Positions 1 through 6,461 of a stretch of DNA of 7,975 bases are shown here, piece after piece. The first letter of the stretch is position 1; every line of letters starts with the position of its first letter. Location of the stretch: assembly GCA_937141995.1 (NCBI GenBank), contig CAKZQX010001119.1:1-7975 (forward strand), written 5' to 3'. Under the pieces are notes generated by a model, which saw only the letters and a program-made list of their open reading frames with translations, ran no database searches and was not told the DNA's origin. The position numbers were made by a program, and so were the translations under genes. Origin of the DNA: an uncultured Chloroflexaceae bacterium (GTDB lineage Bacteria; Chloroflexota; Chloroflexia; Chloroflexales; Chloroflexaceae).

Positions 1-1140
1 CAGCTTCTGCCGCGCATTGTTGGAGGCCATCTCGATCAGCCGGCGCTTCTCACCCCGGCGTGGCACCTCGATCTCCACCCGGTGCCCGCCCTTCTGCGTC
101 AGCCAGCGCTCGATAATCAGCGGCTCCTCGACATAATCGGCCAGCAGCACATTCGGGGGAATATTGGGCACATTGTCGTAGAACTGCGTGAGAAAAGAGG
201 AGAGCAGGTCGGCATCGCTGGCATCCTCGGTCCCCTGAAGCGTGAAGGGCTCCGCGCCAATCAGCTTACCGCCGCGAATAAATAGCACCTGCACCACCGC
301 GCTATCGGCCTCGCGCGCAAAGGCGATCACATCCTGGTCGGTATCCACCGTGCGCAGCACCTGCTGCTTCTCCTGCACCTTCTCGATGGCGCGGATCTGG
401 TCGCGCAGATAGGCGGCCCGCTCGAAGTTAAGCTCCTCGGCGGCCTGCTCCATCTGCTTGCGAATATCGCGGATAATCTGGTCGCTCTTGCCCTCCAGGA
501 AGCGGCAGGCCGCCTCAATTGCCTGGCGGTACTCTGCGCGTTCTACCAGGCCGGGTACACATGGCCCCAGGCAGCGCTTCATATCATAGTAGAGGCAGGG
601 TTTGCCCATCCGCCGATGCCGCATAAACTTGGTATCGGGGCAGGAATAGGGCGGGCGAAACGCAAACAGGCGGTTCAGCAGATCCAGCGTGCGGTAGACC
701 GAGCCGGCGTTGGCGTAGGGACCAAAATAGCGCGCGCCATCCTCCAGCACCTTGCGGGTGGTAAACATGCGCGGCCACTCGTCTTGCAGCGTTACCTTGA
801 TGTAGGGATAGCTCTTATCATCCTTGAGCAGAATATTGTAGCGCGGACGATGCTGCTTAATCAGGTTCATCTCCAGCAGCAGCGCTTCCAGTTCGCTCTG
901 GGTGACAATAATTTCAAAGTCGGCAATCTGGCCGACCATGCGGCGTGTGCGCGCATTCAGGCCGCGTGACGCGCCAAAGTAGGAGCGCATCCGGTCGCGC
1001 AGGCTCTTGCTCTTGCCGACATAGAGCAGCGTGCCTTGCGCATCCTTCCACTGGTAGATGCCGGGCGCCTGGGGCACATGTTTCAGCCGTTCTTCAAAGG
1101 CGGCATGATCCGCAATGGCGGTATAACTCAGATCCGGCAT
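1..1140 (-). CDS. uvrC: UvrABC excision nuclease subunit C (partial, C-terminus beyond window)
   Basis: UvrC makes the two incisions flanking a DNA lesion in nucleotide excision repair, after UvrA/UvrB recognition. The visible 380 residues start at the ATG at 1140 (MPDLSYTAIADH) and stay open to the window edge. Seen in order: a GIY-YIG nuclease domain (about 20-102) with GIY at 27-29, YVGK at 40-43, Arg50, the likely metal-binding Glu89 and Asn101; four cysteines at 166, 181, 189 and 193, matching in layout the cysteines known to bind an Fe-S cluster in UvrC; a UVR helical hairpin for UvrB binding (about 219-254, ELNFERAAYLRDQI); then the start of the RNase H-like half, which carries the 5' incision site. 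The family is about 600 residues, so roughly 220 are missing. The start has no clear Shine-Dalgarno. It is transcribed divergently from the metallophosphoesterase across 512 bp. The identification is secure. Confidence 0.97.
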   Translation of the reverse strand, partial: MPDLSYTAIADHAAFEERLKHVPQAPGIYQWKDAQGTLLYVGKSKSLRDRMRSYFGASRGLNARTRRMVGQIADFEIIVTQSELEALLLEMNLIKQHRPRYNILLKDDKSYPYIKVTLQDEWPRMFTTRKVLEDGARYFGPYANAGSVYRTLDLLNRLFAFRPPYSCPDTKFMRHRRMGKPCLYYDMKRCLGPCVPGLVERAEYRQAIEAACRFLEGKSDQIIRDIRKQMEQAAEELNFERAAYLRDQIRAIEKVQEKQQVLRTVDTDQDVIAFAREADSAVVQVLFIRGGKLIGAEPFTLQGTEDASDADLLSSFLTQFYDNVPNIPPNVLLADYVEEPLIIERWLTQKGGHRVEIEVPRRGEKRRLIEMASNNARQKL

Positions 1141-1216
1141 GGTGTTTGTAAGTCTTTTCTATACATATGTACAAATGATTACATGACACAACTTACGTGG
1201 CCATCCATCCAGCGGA

Positions 1217-1322
1217 TTCGCCTCCGGCAGGGCGGAAGATTCCATGCTTGTTCACCAGCAATTTGCACAAAGTGCGAATTGCTGGTGAACAAGCTAAAAC
1301 AGTCCCATGCTGCCGCAGGCGA
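1217..1322 (+). repeat. Conserved-end hairpin element, copy 1
   Basis: The left end (1217-1239, beginning TTCGCCTCCGGCAG) is identical over 23 nt to positions 6323-6345. The right end (1305-1322, CCATGCTGCCGCAGGCGA) is identical over 18 nt to 6473-6490. The outermost 13 nt of each end are inverted repeats of each other with one mismatch (TCGCCTCCGGCAG against TCGCCTGCGGCAG). The left end can also fold on itself (CTTCCG with CGGAGG on the minus strand). The interior holds one 23-bp hairpin followed by TAAAACA, which copy 2 also has. An ATT flanks each side of the CGCC...GGCG core and could be a short target duplication, but copy 2 has no equivalent. The architecture resembles a MITE or REP/BIME-like non-autonomous element. 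No transposase is present and no known family is recognised. Confidence 0.8.
1246..1294 (+). other. Long hairpin inside element copy 1
   Basis: Arms 1246-1268 and 1272-1294 pair over 23 bp around an AAA loop (1269-1271). All pairs are Watson-Crick except T1264 with G1276, which is a wobble on the plus strand but an A-C mismatch on the minus strand. This favours the plus strand as the folding one. The stem aligns pair by pair with the hairpin at 6417-6461. There is no U-tract after it, so it is not a standard intrinsic terminator. Whether it acts as RNA or as ssDNA cannot be told from sequence. Confidence 0.85.
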
Positions 1323-1501
1323 TTCTGCCGTTCACCTGGTTACATGTCCGGTTTGCATGCCCCACCGCGTACGTTGTGTAAATGATTATTGTGCAAAAGA
1401 TCCAGGGGAGCGCGAACCGGGTCGGCTTGTGTGTAACTGTGGCTGGTATGCTGTATGCCGGTGGTTCGTGCGACCTGCTATTATTGTACCGATCTGCGCA
1501 G

Positions 1502-1538
1502 AGCGCGTCAATTCATCGCTTCGTCATATTGACGCGCT
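1502..1538. promoter_or_regulatory. 11-bp perfect inverted repeat, possible operator or 5'-leader hairpin
   Basis: AGCGCGTCAAT at 1502-1512 is the exact reverse complement of ATTGACGCGCT at 1528-1538, with 15 nt between. It lies 115-151 bp upstream of the metallophosphoesterase start. The right arm contains TTGACG (1529-1534), which could be a -35 box, but no good -10 follows at 17 bp. The site could be a repressor operator over a promoter or a leader hairpin. No T-tract follows, so a terminator is unlikely. Confidence 0.45.
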
Positions 1539-1652
1539 ATAGTAATCCGGCACTACCTGACGCAAAATGCGGGTTGTTGCCGGGAGGCCCAGTGACAGGC
1601 ATCCACCGAGGCAAACCGGAAACGCGAAGAAGATCGAGGAGCATGAGAATTT

Positions 1653-2597
1653 ATGACATCGACCACACCAACGATATCTGAGACGAAATCGATGAAACCG
1701 GCGCGTTTCGACCCGACGCTCGTACGCTACTCACCGCGCTGGCTGGGTGCGGGTGCGGCTGTGGGAACACTCGCGGCCCTGGCGGTGCAGGCGGGTGGCG
1801 TGGCGGCCGCAGCAGCACTCGGCGCTGCCGGGGTTGTGGGGGCGGCCTATACCGTTCTGGTAGAGCCGCGCCGGCCGGTGCTGGAGCGCGTAACGCTGCG
1901 CCTGCCGAACCTGCCGCCCGCGCTGGAGGGGCTACGTATCGGGCAACTGAGCGATATGCATCTGGGGCAACCCCACGGGCATGAGAATACCCGCTGGGCC
2001 GTGGCGCAGATGGTCCGGGAACAGCCCGATCTGCTGATCATGACGGGTGATTTTGTCAGCTTTCCTGAGCCCATTGTCGATCTGCCGGAGTTGCTGGGGC
2101 CGCTGCATGCTCCACTGGGCATGTATGCCGTGCCGGGCAACCATGACTATTGGGAAGGGGTTGACGAGATTCGCGCCATGCTGGAGCCACTGGGGATTGA
2201 GTTTTTGATCAACGCCGGCAAGCGCTTAAGCCGGCGTGGTGACACCTTCTGGCTGGCCGGGGTTGATGATATGTGGGGTGGCGCGGCTGATCTGGATGCG
2301 GCGCTGGCGCATGTGCCCGCCGATGCGTTTACACTCCTGCTGGCACATGCGCCGGATTTTGCCGATGTTGCCGCCCACCGTAATATCGCGGTGCAGTTCT
2401 CCGGCCATACGCATGGTGGGCATATGTGCCTGCCGTTGCTGGGTTGGTTCTGCCTGCCGCTGCACGGGATGCGCTATGCTGCCGGGCATGAGCGGGTGCA
2501 GGCGATGCAGTTGTATATCACGCGCGGCCTGGGGGGGCTGCCGTTCCGTCTGGGGTGTCCGCCGGAGGCGACGATTTTTACGCTGGTGCGCGAATAA
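1653..2597 (+). CDS. Membrane-anchored metallophosphoesterase (YkuE/YaeI-like)
   Basis: This 314-residue calcineurin-like phosphoesterase has the full dimetal signature: Asp101-x-His103 (SDMHLG), Gly132-Asp133 (TGDF), GNHD at 162-165, His232 (LLAHAP) and GHTHGG at 251-256. Relatives hydrolyse phosphoesters, including lipid A or UDP-diacylglucosamine-type substrates and nucleotides. The substrate here cannot be inferred. Residues 30-70 are a long Ala/Gly/Val-rich hydrophobic stretch, enough for one or two membrane spans, placing the catalytic domain at the membrane. The start is uncertain. The ATG at 1653 has GAGGAG 11 nt upstream (1636-1641), a rather long gap. The ATG at 1692 (MKPARFDP) would remove 13 Ser/Thr-rich residues but has a weaker binding site. 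The gene is alone on the plus strand, and convergent PurU lies downstream. Confidence 0.93.
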   Translation: MTSTTPTISETKSMKPARFDPTLVRYSPRWLGAGAAVGTLAALAVQAGGVAAAAALGAAGVVGAAYTVLVEPRRPVLERVTLRLPNLPPALEGLRIGQLSDMHLGQPHGHENTRWAVAQMVREQPDLLIMTGDFVSFPEPIVDLPELLGPLHAPLGMYAVPGNHDYWEGVDEIRAMLEPLGIEFLINAGKRLSRRGDTFWLAGVDDMWGGAADLDAALAHVPADAFTLLLAHAPDFADVAAHRNIAVQFSGHTHGGHMCLPLLGWFCLPLHGMRYAAGHERVQAMQLYITRGLGGLPFRLGCPPEATIFTLVRE

Positions 2598-2840
2598 CCG
2601 TGTGATGGTCGTTTATGGAGGATAGAAGGAACAAGAAAAGAACAGAGGACAAAGCAACACGGAACACAATCCATCCAATACAACACTATGTACGCTTTGT
2701 CGGTTTATCCTTTCTATATGTGCTTAATAAAAAGGGCCTATCGTTGTGAAATTAGGAAAGTATAAGAAGTTTTGGGTTTGTAGATTGTCGAGGTTTATTC
2801 AGCCGCAGGTAATGTGAGTGGGGTAAAAACTAATGTTGTG
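2598..2840. other. Non-coding spacer between convergent genes
   Basis: These 243 bp follow the metallophosphoesterase stop. The plus strand is strongly purine-rich from about 2615 to 2665 and AT-rich afterwards. All frames are closed by stops within short distances, and I see no gene. It may be the long 3' untranslated region of the metallophosphoesterase, ending at the terminator at 2841, or it may contain an unrecognised small RNA. Confidence 0.4.
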
Positions 2841-2872
2841 AACGGGCCAGAGCATCTCCGGCCCGTTTTTTT
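2841..2872 (+). terminator. Intrinsic terminator, plus strand
   Basis: AACGGGCCAGAG (2841-2852) pairs with CTCCGGCCCGTT (2856-2867) around a CAT loop, with one A-C mismatch, and is followed immediately by a run of seven T (2866-2872). This is a classic Rho-independent terminator for plus-strand transcripts, most likely that of the metallophosphoesterase 244 bp upstream. On the minus strand the hairpin lies 13 bp past the PurU stop, but a T-run appears only about 10 nt after the stem, so termination of the operon there is less certain. Confidence 0.88.
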
Positions 2873-2884
2873 GCGCCGATTGTG

Positions 2885-3766
2885 CTATTCAAAGATGACG
2901 GTCTTGTTGTTGTAGATCAGGATCTTATGCTGAATATGGTTCCAGATCGCCCGCGCCAGTACGATCTTCTCCAGATCCTTGCCTTTGCGGATCAGATCTT
3001 TGACCGCATCTTTATGGCTGACACGCACCACATCTTGCTCAATAATCGGGCCGTTGTCCAGTTCGGCGGTGACATAGTGGCTGGTGGCACCGATAATCTT
3101 GACGCCGCGATCATAGGCCGAGTGATACGGCTTCGCCCCGGCAAACGCCGGCAAGAACGAGTGATGAATATTGATAATGCGGTTGGGATAGTGTGCCACA
3201 AAGTCGCCTGACAGGATCTGCATATAGCGCGCCAGCACGATAAAGTCTACCTGATAGGCCCGCAGCAGTTCCAGTTGCCGCGCTTCCTGCTCTGGTTTAT
3301 TATCCCGCGTGACGGGCAGATAGTGGAAGTCAATATGAAACTGATGGGCAATCTGTTCGGCGGCACGATGATTGCTGATGATCAGCGGGATTTCGATGCG
3401 CCACTCCTGCGATTGATACCGTGATAGGAGGTCGTACAGGCAGTGCAGTTGGCTCGATACAAATACCGCCATGCGCGGGACAAAGTCGGACAACTGCAGG
3501 CTCCAGGCCATATTGAAGCGCGTGGCAATCGCGCCAAACACCTCACCAATGGCATCGGCCGGTATGCGAAAATCTTCCAGATCCCATGCGATGCGCATAA
3601 AGAAGATCTTGTGTTGAACATCGACATGCTGATCAAGGTGGATGATGTTGCCATTATTGCTGTAAATAAACTCTGTTATCGACGCTACTAGCCCTTTCTG
3701 ATCGGGACAGGAGATCAGCAGAACCGCAAAGTGTGAGTCAGTTTCATTCGGTGAAGCGGTGGTCAT
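2885..3766 (-). CDS. purU: Formyltetrahydrofolate deformylase
   Basis: PurU hydrolyses 10-formyltetrahydrofolate to formate and tetrahydrofolate, balancing one-carbon pools and supplying formate for PurT-type purine synthesis. The 293-residue product has the family length. An ACT-type regulatory domain occupies about 11-95 (LLISCPDQKGLVASI), and a formyltransferase-fold catalytic domain about 97-285. The catalytic triad is Asn199, His201 and Asp237 (INIHHSFLPAF, then ELDNGP), with the same spacing as Asn106/His108/Asp144 of glycinamide ribonucleotide formyltransferase. The start at 3766 is set by AGGAG 5 nt upstream and by the beginning of the ACT domain; a longer in-frame reading would run 33 residues into the previous gene. 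It is the last gene of the three-gene operon, 17 nt after the GlmU-like stop, an unusual partner for sugar-nucleotide genes. Identification is firm. Confidence 0.96.
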   Translation of the reverse strand: MTTASPNETDSHFAVLLISCPDQKGLVASITEFIYSNNGNIIHLDQHVDVQHKIFFMRIAWDLEDFRIPADAIGEVFGAIATRFNMAWSLQLSDFVPRMAVFVSSQLHCLYDLLSRYQSQEWRIEIPLIISNHRAAEQIAHQFHIDFHYLPVTRDNKPEQEARQLELLRAYQVDFIVLARYMQILSGDFVAHYPNRIINIHHSFLPAFAGAKPYHSAYDRGVKIIGATSHYVTAELDNGPIIEQDVVRVSHKDAVKDLIRKGKDLEKIVLARAIWNHIQHKILIYNNKTVIFE

Positions 3767-3771
3767 AATTA

Positions 3772-3776
3772 CTCCT
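3772..3776 (-). promoter_or_regulatory. Ribosome binding site fixing the purU start
   Basis: AGGAG on the minus strand, 5 nt before the ATG at 3766. It lies in the 17-nt gap after the upstream stop at 3784, so it supports the 293-residue product over the in-frame extension into the GlmU-like gene. Confidence 0.8.
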
Positions 3777-3783
3777 GATAGTA

Positions 3784-5241
3784 TTATTCCGTGTGTACGG
3801 CTGGATCGAGCAGGGCGGAGGCATAAGCCGGTACCGCTTGCGCCTCGGTCCGGGAGTGGGTCCACGCCGGCAACCCGGCGTGGGTAGCCGGTTCTGCCGG
3901 GAGTGTTTCGATGAGCGTGGTGCGGCCGGCACGCGTCATGCCAAAGACGGCGCGTAGCAGCGTTTCATATGCCGGTGACATGCTCTGTTTGCGGCGCGCC
4001 ATCACCTTGCGCGCTACGTCAATCATACTATCAATGCGATATTCATGAAAGACCTCCCCGCCCCAGGTGAACGGCGGGATCGTCTTGGGGGCCACCGGGA
4101 CGCCAAAGATGTTGCTGCCCATACCAACAATTGTACCACCATTGAGATGCAGCCCGATGCTGAGCTTGACATGATCGGCCAGAAAGCAGCCCAGTTTGAG
4201 CACACCACTGTCAAGTTGCCCCAGGCTCTCTATCACCACGCGAATATTTCCGTAGGTGTTTTTTAGATCGCTATTGGTCGTCATTGCACCGATATTGACC
4301 CACTCGCCTACCCAGCTATGGCCCAGGAAGCCGTCGTGATGTTTGTTGCTAAAGCCCTGAACAATGCTGGCTTCAACCTCGCCGCCGATCCGGCAGACCG
4401 GGCCGATGCTGGTCTCGCCCCGGATGCGGGCACTGGCGATCAGGCTCTTTGCGCCAATGTAGGCGGGCCCCTGGATAAAGCTAAAGGGCTCGATCCGGGC
4501 ATCCTGGTCAATTACAATCGGGCCGTCCCGCGCATCCAACACCAGCGGTCCATCAAGCTGTGCTGATGGATCGGCATAGACATGTGTGCCGCCGCGCACC
4601 ACCACCTGCGGATCAGCGGCGCTGTAGCGGGGCAGCCGTGCCGCCAGCAGCGACAGATCCTGGATCAGTTGCTCGCCGGTCTGCGTGATCAGATCCCAGG
4701 GATACTGCAACAGCACCGCATTGACCTCCTGCACCCGGGCAAAGCGCTGCAACTCCGCGATGGCCTCGGCAGTGGCCTGTGCCCCCAGGTAGTAGAGCAC
4801 CGCGCTGGCGACAGCCGGTGACAGGCGCGCGCCCAGTAGCGTGCCATCAGCAACATAGACCGTGTTGAGCGGCGCGGCGAGTAAGTCGGCCAGCCAGTCC
4901 AGATCAAGGGCGCGCCCGTTGATCAGCGTCAGCGGTGTGCTGTCACTCAGCAAGTTAAGCATCCCGCCTACAGGTCCATAATAGCCCATCAAATGCGACC
5001 GGCAGAGGCCCGCGATGGTCAGTTCGCCCCTGGTATTGCCGGCAATGGGAATGGACATGGGTTGCGTGGTATTGCCAAATTCGCGCACCAGGAAGGTATC
5101 ATGCCGATGCGTGGCATGCCAGGCGGCCACCCGCTCGCGCAGGGTGAAGCCGCCACAGCGCAGGTCAAAAAGCGGCCGGGTGTAGACCAGCGGGGTGAAG
5201 TTGCGCCAGAGTTCATCTTCAAAGAGAATGAAACTTATCAC
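3784..5241 (-). CDS. GlmU-like putative sugar-1-phosphate nucleotidyltransferase with left-handed beta-helix
   Basis: This 485-residue protein matches the alternative GlmU family (sugar nucleotidyltransferase, PF13562-like). Such proteins are predicted to join a sugar-1-phosphate to a nucleotide and may acetylate the sugar. The N-terminus carries the family signature ILFEDELWRNFTPLVYTRP (residues 5-23) followed by FDLRCG. Hexapeptide repeats of a left-handed beta-helix run from about 210 to 390 and include the conserved block DGFLGHSWVGEWVNIGAMTT (303-322) with NSDLKNTYG. The last 90 residues form a helical and then low-complexity tail. The GTG start at 5241 is chosen because AGGAAGGA lies 8 nt upstream and the family begins here; the longer ATG frame would add 22 unrelated residues overlapping the epimerase. 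The start lies 4 nt past the epimerase stop, implying translational coupling. The exact sugar is unknown. It is not classical GlmU, whose N-terminal Rossmann signature is absent. Confidence 0.9.
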   Translation of the reverse strand: MISFILFEDELWRNFTPLVYTRPLFDLRCGGFTLRERVAAWHATHRHDTFLVREFGNTTQPMSIPIAGNTRGELTIAGLCRSHLMGYYGPVGGMLNLLSDSTPLTLINGRALDLDWLADLLAAPLNTVYVADGTLLGARLSPAVASAVLYYLGAQATAEAIAELQRFARVQEVNAVLLQYPWDLITQTGEQLIQDLSLLAARLPRYSAADPQVVVRGGTHVYADPSAQLDGPLVLDARDGPIVIDQDARIEPFSFIQGPAYIGAKSLIASARIRGETSIGPVCRIGGEVEASIVQGFSNKHHDGFLGHSWVGEWVNIGAMTTNSDLKNTYGNIRVVIESLGQLDSGVLKLGCFLADHVKLSIGLHLNGGTIVGMGSNIFGVPVAPKTIPPFTWGGEVFHEYRIDSMIDVARKVMARRKQSMSPAYETLLRAVFGMTRAGRTTLIETLPAEPATHAGLPAWTHSRTEAQAVPAYASALLDPAVHTE

Positions 5242-5245
5242 ATCA

Positions 5246-6244
5246 CTATTCCTTCCTGATGAACTTGTCTGCGGTAAAGTTGGGCTGCAACAGCGTGGCC
5301 TCGTCACGCCGTCGCGCTATTTTGTTCCATGCGTCTACGGTTGCCGTCAGCCCATGGTGAAGATCAACCTGGGTATGAAACCCGGTTCGTTCCGCAAACA
5401 ATTGAGTGCTGGCGCATGAGTGACGTACTTCGCCACTGCGGGCCGGCGCAAACTGTGGCTCAACCGATGTATTGAGAGTCGCCCCAATTGCCTGCGCTAA
5501 TTCGATGATACTCCAGTGCCGGCCAGAACCAACATTAAATACTGCGCCGCCGATGCCTGGTGTTGTTGCGGCGGTCCATAACGCACGCACAATATCACCG
5601 ACGAAGACAAAATCACGCGACTGGTGTCCATCACCGTAGATCCGCGGCTGCTGCCCGTCCAGCAGGGCCGCGATAAAGCGTGGGATGACTGCGGCATAAG
5701 GTGAGTCCGGATCCTGGCGTGGCCCATAGACATTGAAGAAGCGCAGGGCTACCGTCTCGACATCATAGAGCTGTGTGTAGAGCTGGCCGGCCTGCTCAGC
5801 CGCCAGTTTGGTGAGCGCATAGGGCGAGAGCGGCTGGGGCGGCTCTGCCTCCCCTACCGGCAGCGTCGTGGTGTTGCCATAGACGGCACAGGAGGATGCC
5901 TGCACCACACGACCTACACCGGACGCCCGGGCTGCTTCCAGCACATGCAGGGTGCCGGTGACATTCGTGGCATGTGTCTGTAGCGGGTGCTCGATTGACT
6001 CGCCGACGGAGACCAGGGCTGCCAGGTGAAAAACCAGATCTATGTGTCGGGTTGCTGCCTGAACGGTAGCCCAATCGCGGATGTCTCCTGTGATAAATTC
6101 GACCATCGTCAAAGCCGGGCCGAGGAGTTCACGCTGTCCACTGCTGAGATTGTCGAGGATACGCACCATATGCCCCTGGTCCACAAGCCGGCGTACAAGA
6201 TGTGAACCAATAAAACCGGCCCCCCCGGTAACAAGTACACGCAT
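5246..6244 (-). CDS. NAD-dependent epimerase/dehydratase, probable UDP-sugar 4-epimerase (extended SDR)
   Basis: This 332-residue extended short-chain dehydrogenase acts on nucleotide sugars. The NAD-binding Rossmann motif TGGAGFIG is at 6-13, with Asp31 (ILDN) and Asp54 (GDIRD) in typical positions. The catalytic set is Ser118 (SSCAVYG), Tyr142 and Lys146 (PYALTK). RFFNVYGPRQ (168-177) and DFVFVGDIVRA (211-221) are characteristic of the UDP-glucose/UDP-GlcNAc 4-epimerase and related dehydratase group. The exact substrate is not determinable. The start at 6244 is fixed by AGAAGGAG 9 nt upstream and by the motif at residue 6. The frame stays open 88 codons further, into hairpin element copy 2, but that extension has no family counterpart. 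It is the first gene of the operon with the GlmU-like protein and PurU. The context suggests an activated sugar for surface glycan synthesis. Confidence 0.94.
   Translation of the reverse strand: MRVLVTGGAGFIGSHLVRRLVDQGHMVRILDNLSSGQRELLGPALTMVEFITGDIRDWATVQAATRHIDLVFHLAALVSVGESIEHPLQTHATNVTGTLHVLEAARASGVGRVVQASSCAVYGNTTTLPVGEAEPPQPLSPYALTKLAAEQAGQLYTQLYDVETVALRFFNVYGPRQDPDSPYAAVIPRFIAALLDGQQPRIYGDGHQSRDFVFVGDIVRALWTAATTPGIGGAVFNVGSGRHWSIIELAQAIGATLNTSVEPQFAPARSGEVRHSCASTQLFAERTGFHTQVDLHHGLTATVDAWNKIARRRDEATLLQPNFTADKFIRKE
5250..5257 (-). promoter_or_regulatory. Ribosome binding site supporting a GTG start
   Basis: AGGAAGGA on the minus strand, embedded in the last codons of the epimerase gene, 8 nt before the GTG at 5241. 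It decides the start of the GlmU-like protein and shows stop/start coupling with the upstream gene. Confidence 0.8.
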
Positions 6245-6253
6245 ATCTGGTTG

Positions 6254-6261
6254 CTCCTTCT
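6254..6261 (-). promoter_or_regulatory. Ribosome binding site fixing the epimerase start
   Basis: AGAAGGAG on the minus strand, 9 nt before the ATG at 6244. It supports the 332-residue protein over the 420-residue open frame that begins at 6508 and crosses the hairpin element. Confidence 0.85.
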
Positions 6262-6352
6262 GATATATGCCTGATGATGAGTAGTTTACAAGAGTTACGC
6301 GGTCCTCCGTGAACGAGTTCTTTTCGCCTCCGGCAGGGCGGAAGAAAATATC

Positions 6353-6399
6353 CTTTTTGGGACAAATGTGGCTTTCGTAGCCACATTTGTCCCAAAAAG
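6353..6399 (+). other. Perfect 21-bp hairpin (first payload of copy 2)
   Basis: Arms 6353-6373 and 6379-6399 are exact reverse complements, with the five-base loop TTCGT (6374-6378). The outer stem is A/T-rich (CTTTTT with AAAAAG) and the inner stem mixed (GGGACAAATGTGGCT). It is only loosely similar to the neighbouring hairpin. There is no U-tract directly after the stem on either strand. Confidence 0.85.
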
Positions 6400-6416
6400 A
6401 CTGGAAAGGGGCAATC

Positions 6417-6461
6417 TTTTTCACAAAAAATTTGCTCTCAGAGCGAATTTTTTGTGAAAAA
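6417..6461 (+). other. 21-bp hairpin (second payload of copy 2), homologous to the copy 1 hairpin
   Basis: Arms 6417-6437 and 6441-6461 pair around the loop TCA. The only non-Watson-Crick pair is T6433 with G6445, at the same stem position (fifth from the loop) as the wobble in copy 1. Sixteen of 21 pairs are identical to copy 1, and the other five differ by full pair exchanges. Confidence 0.88.

Larger units (their letters stand above)
1141..1652. other. Divergent intergenic region between uvrC and the metallophosphoesterase gene
   Basis: This 512-bp gap must hold the promoters of both divergent genes, but I see no convincing -35/-10 pair. It contains hairpin element copy 1 (1217-1322), an 11-bp inverted repeat (1502-1538) and a 10-bp palindrome TACATATGTA at 1162-1171 just upstream of uvrC. 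The 9-mer AAATGATTA occurs on both sides of the element (about 1173 and 1380). Open frames through the gap have no family resemblance, lack good ribosome binding sites and cross the hairpins, so I treat them as non-coding. Confidence 0.6.

Noticed and set aside
1217..1322. CRISPR repeat or tRNA-like structure in element copy 1
   Set aside because: There are no regularly spaced direct repeats, no cloverleaf with anticodon arm or CCA, and no cas genes; the fold is a single long hairpin.
1036..1542. Plus-strand open frame of 168 codons overlapping the uvrC start
   Set aside because: It runs antisense to the conserved UvrC N-terminus and then through the hairpin element. It has no recognisable domain and no ribosome binding site.
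1382..1681. Plus-strand open frame of 99 codons before the metallophosphoesterase
   Set aside because: No family resemblance and no Shine-Dalgarno. It overlaps the downstream start and reads through the inverted repeat at 1502-1538.
6262..6291. TTGTAA - 18 bp - TATATC as an epimerase promoter (minus strand)
   Set aside because: The implied start point falls within the ribosome binding site at 6254-6261, so it would give a message lacking it; the match to consensus is also modest.
6353..6461. Tandem intrinsic terminators
   Set aside because: The stems are longer than typical terminators, lack a directly adjacent T-run on the correct side, and are embedded in conserved repeat ends that terminators would not share.
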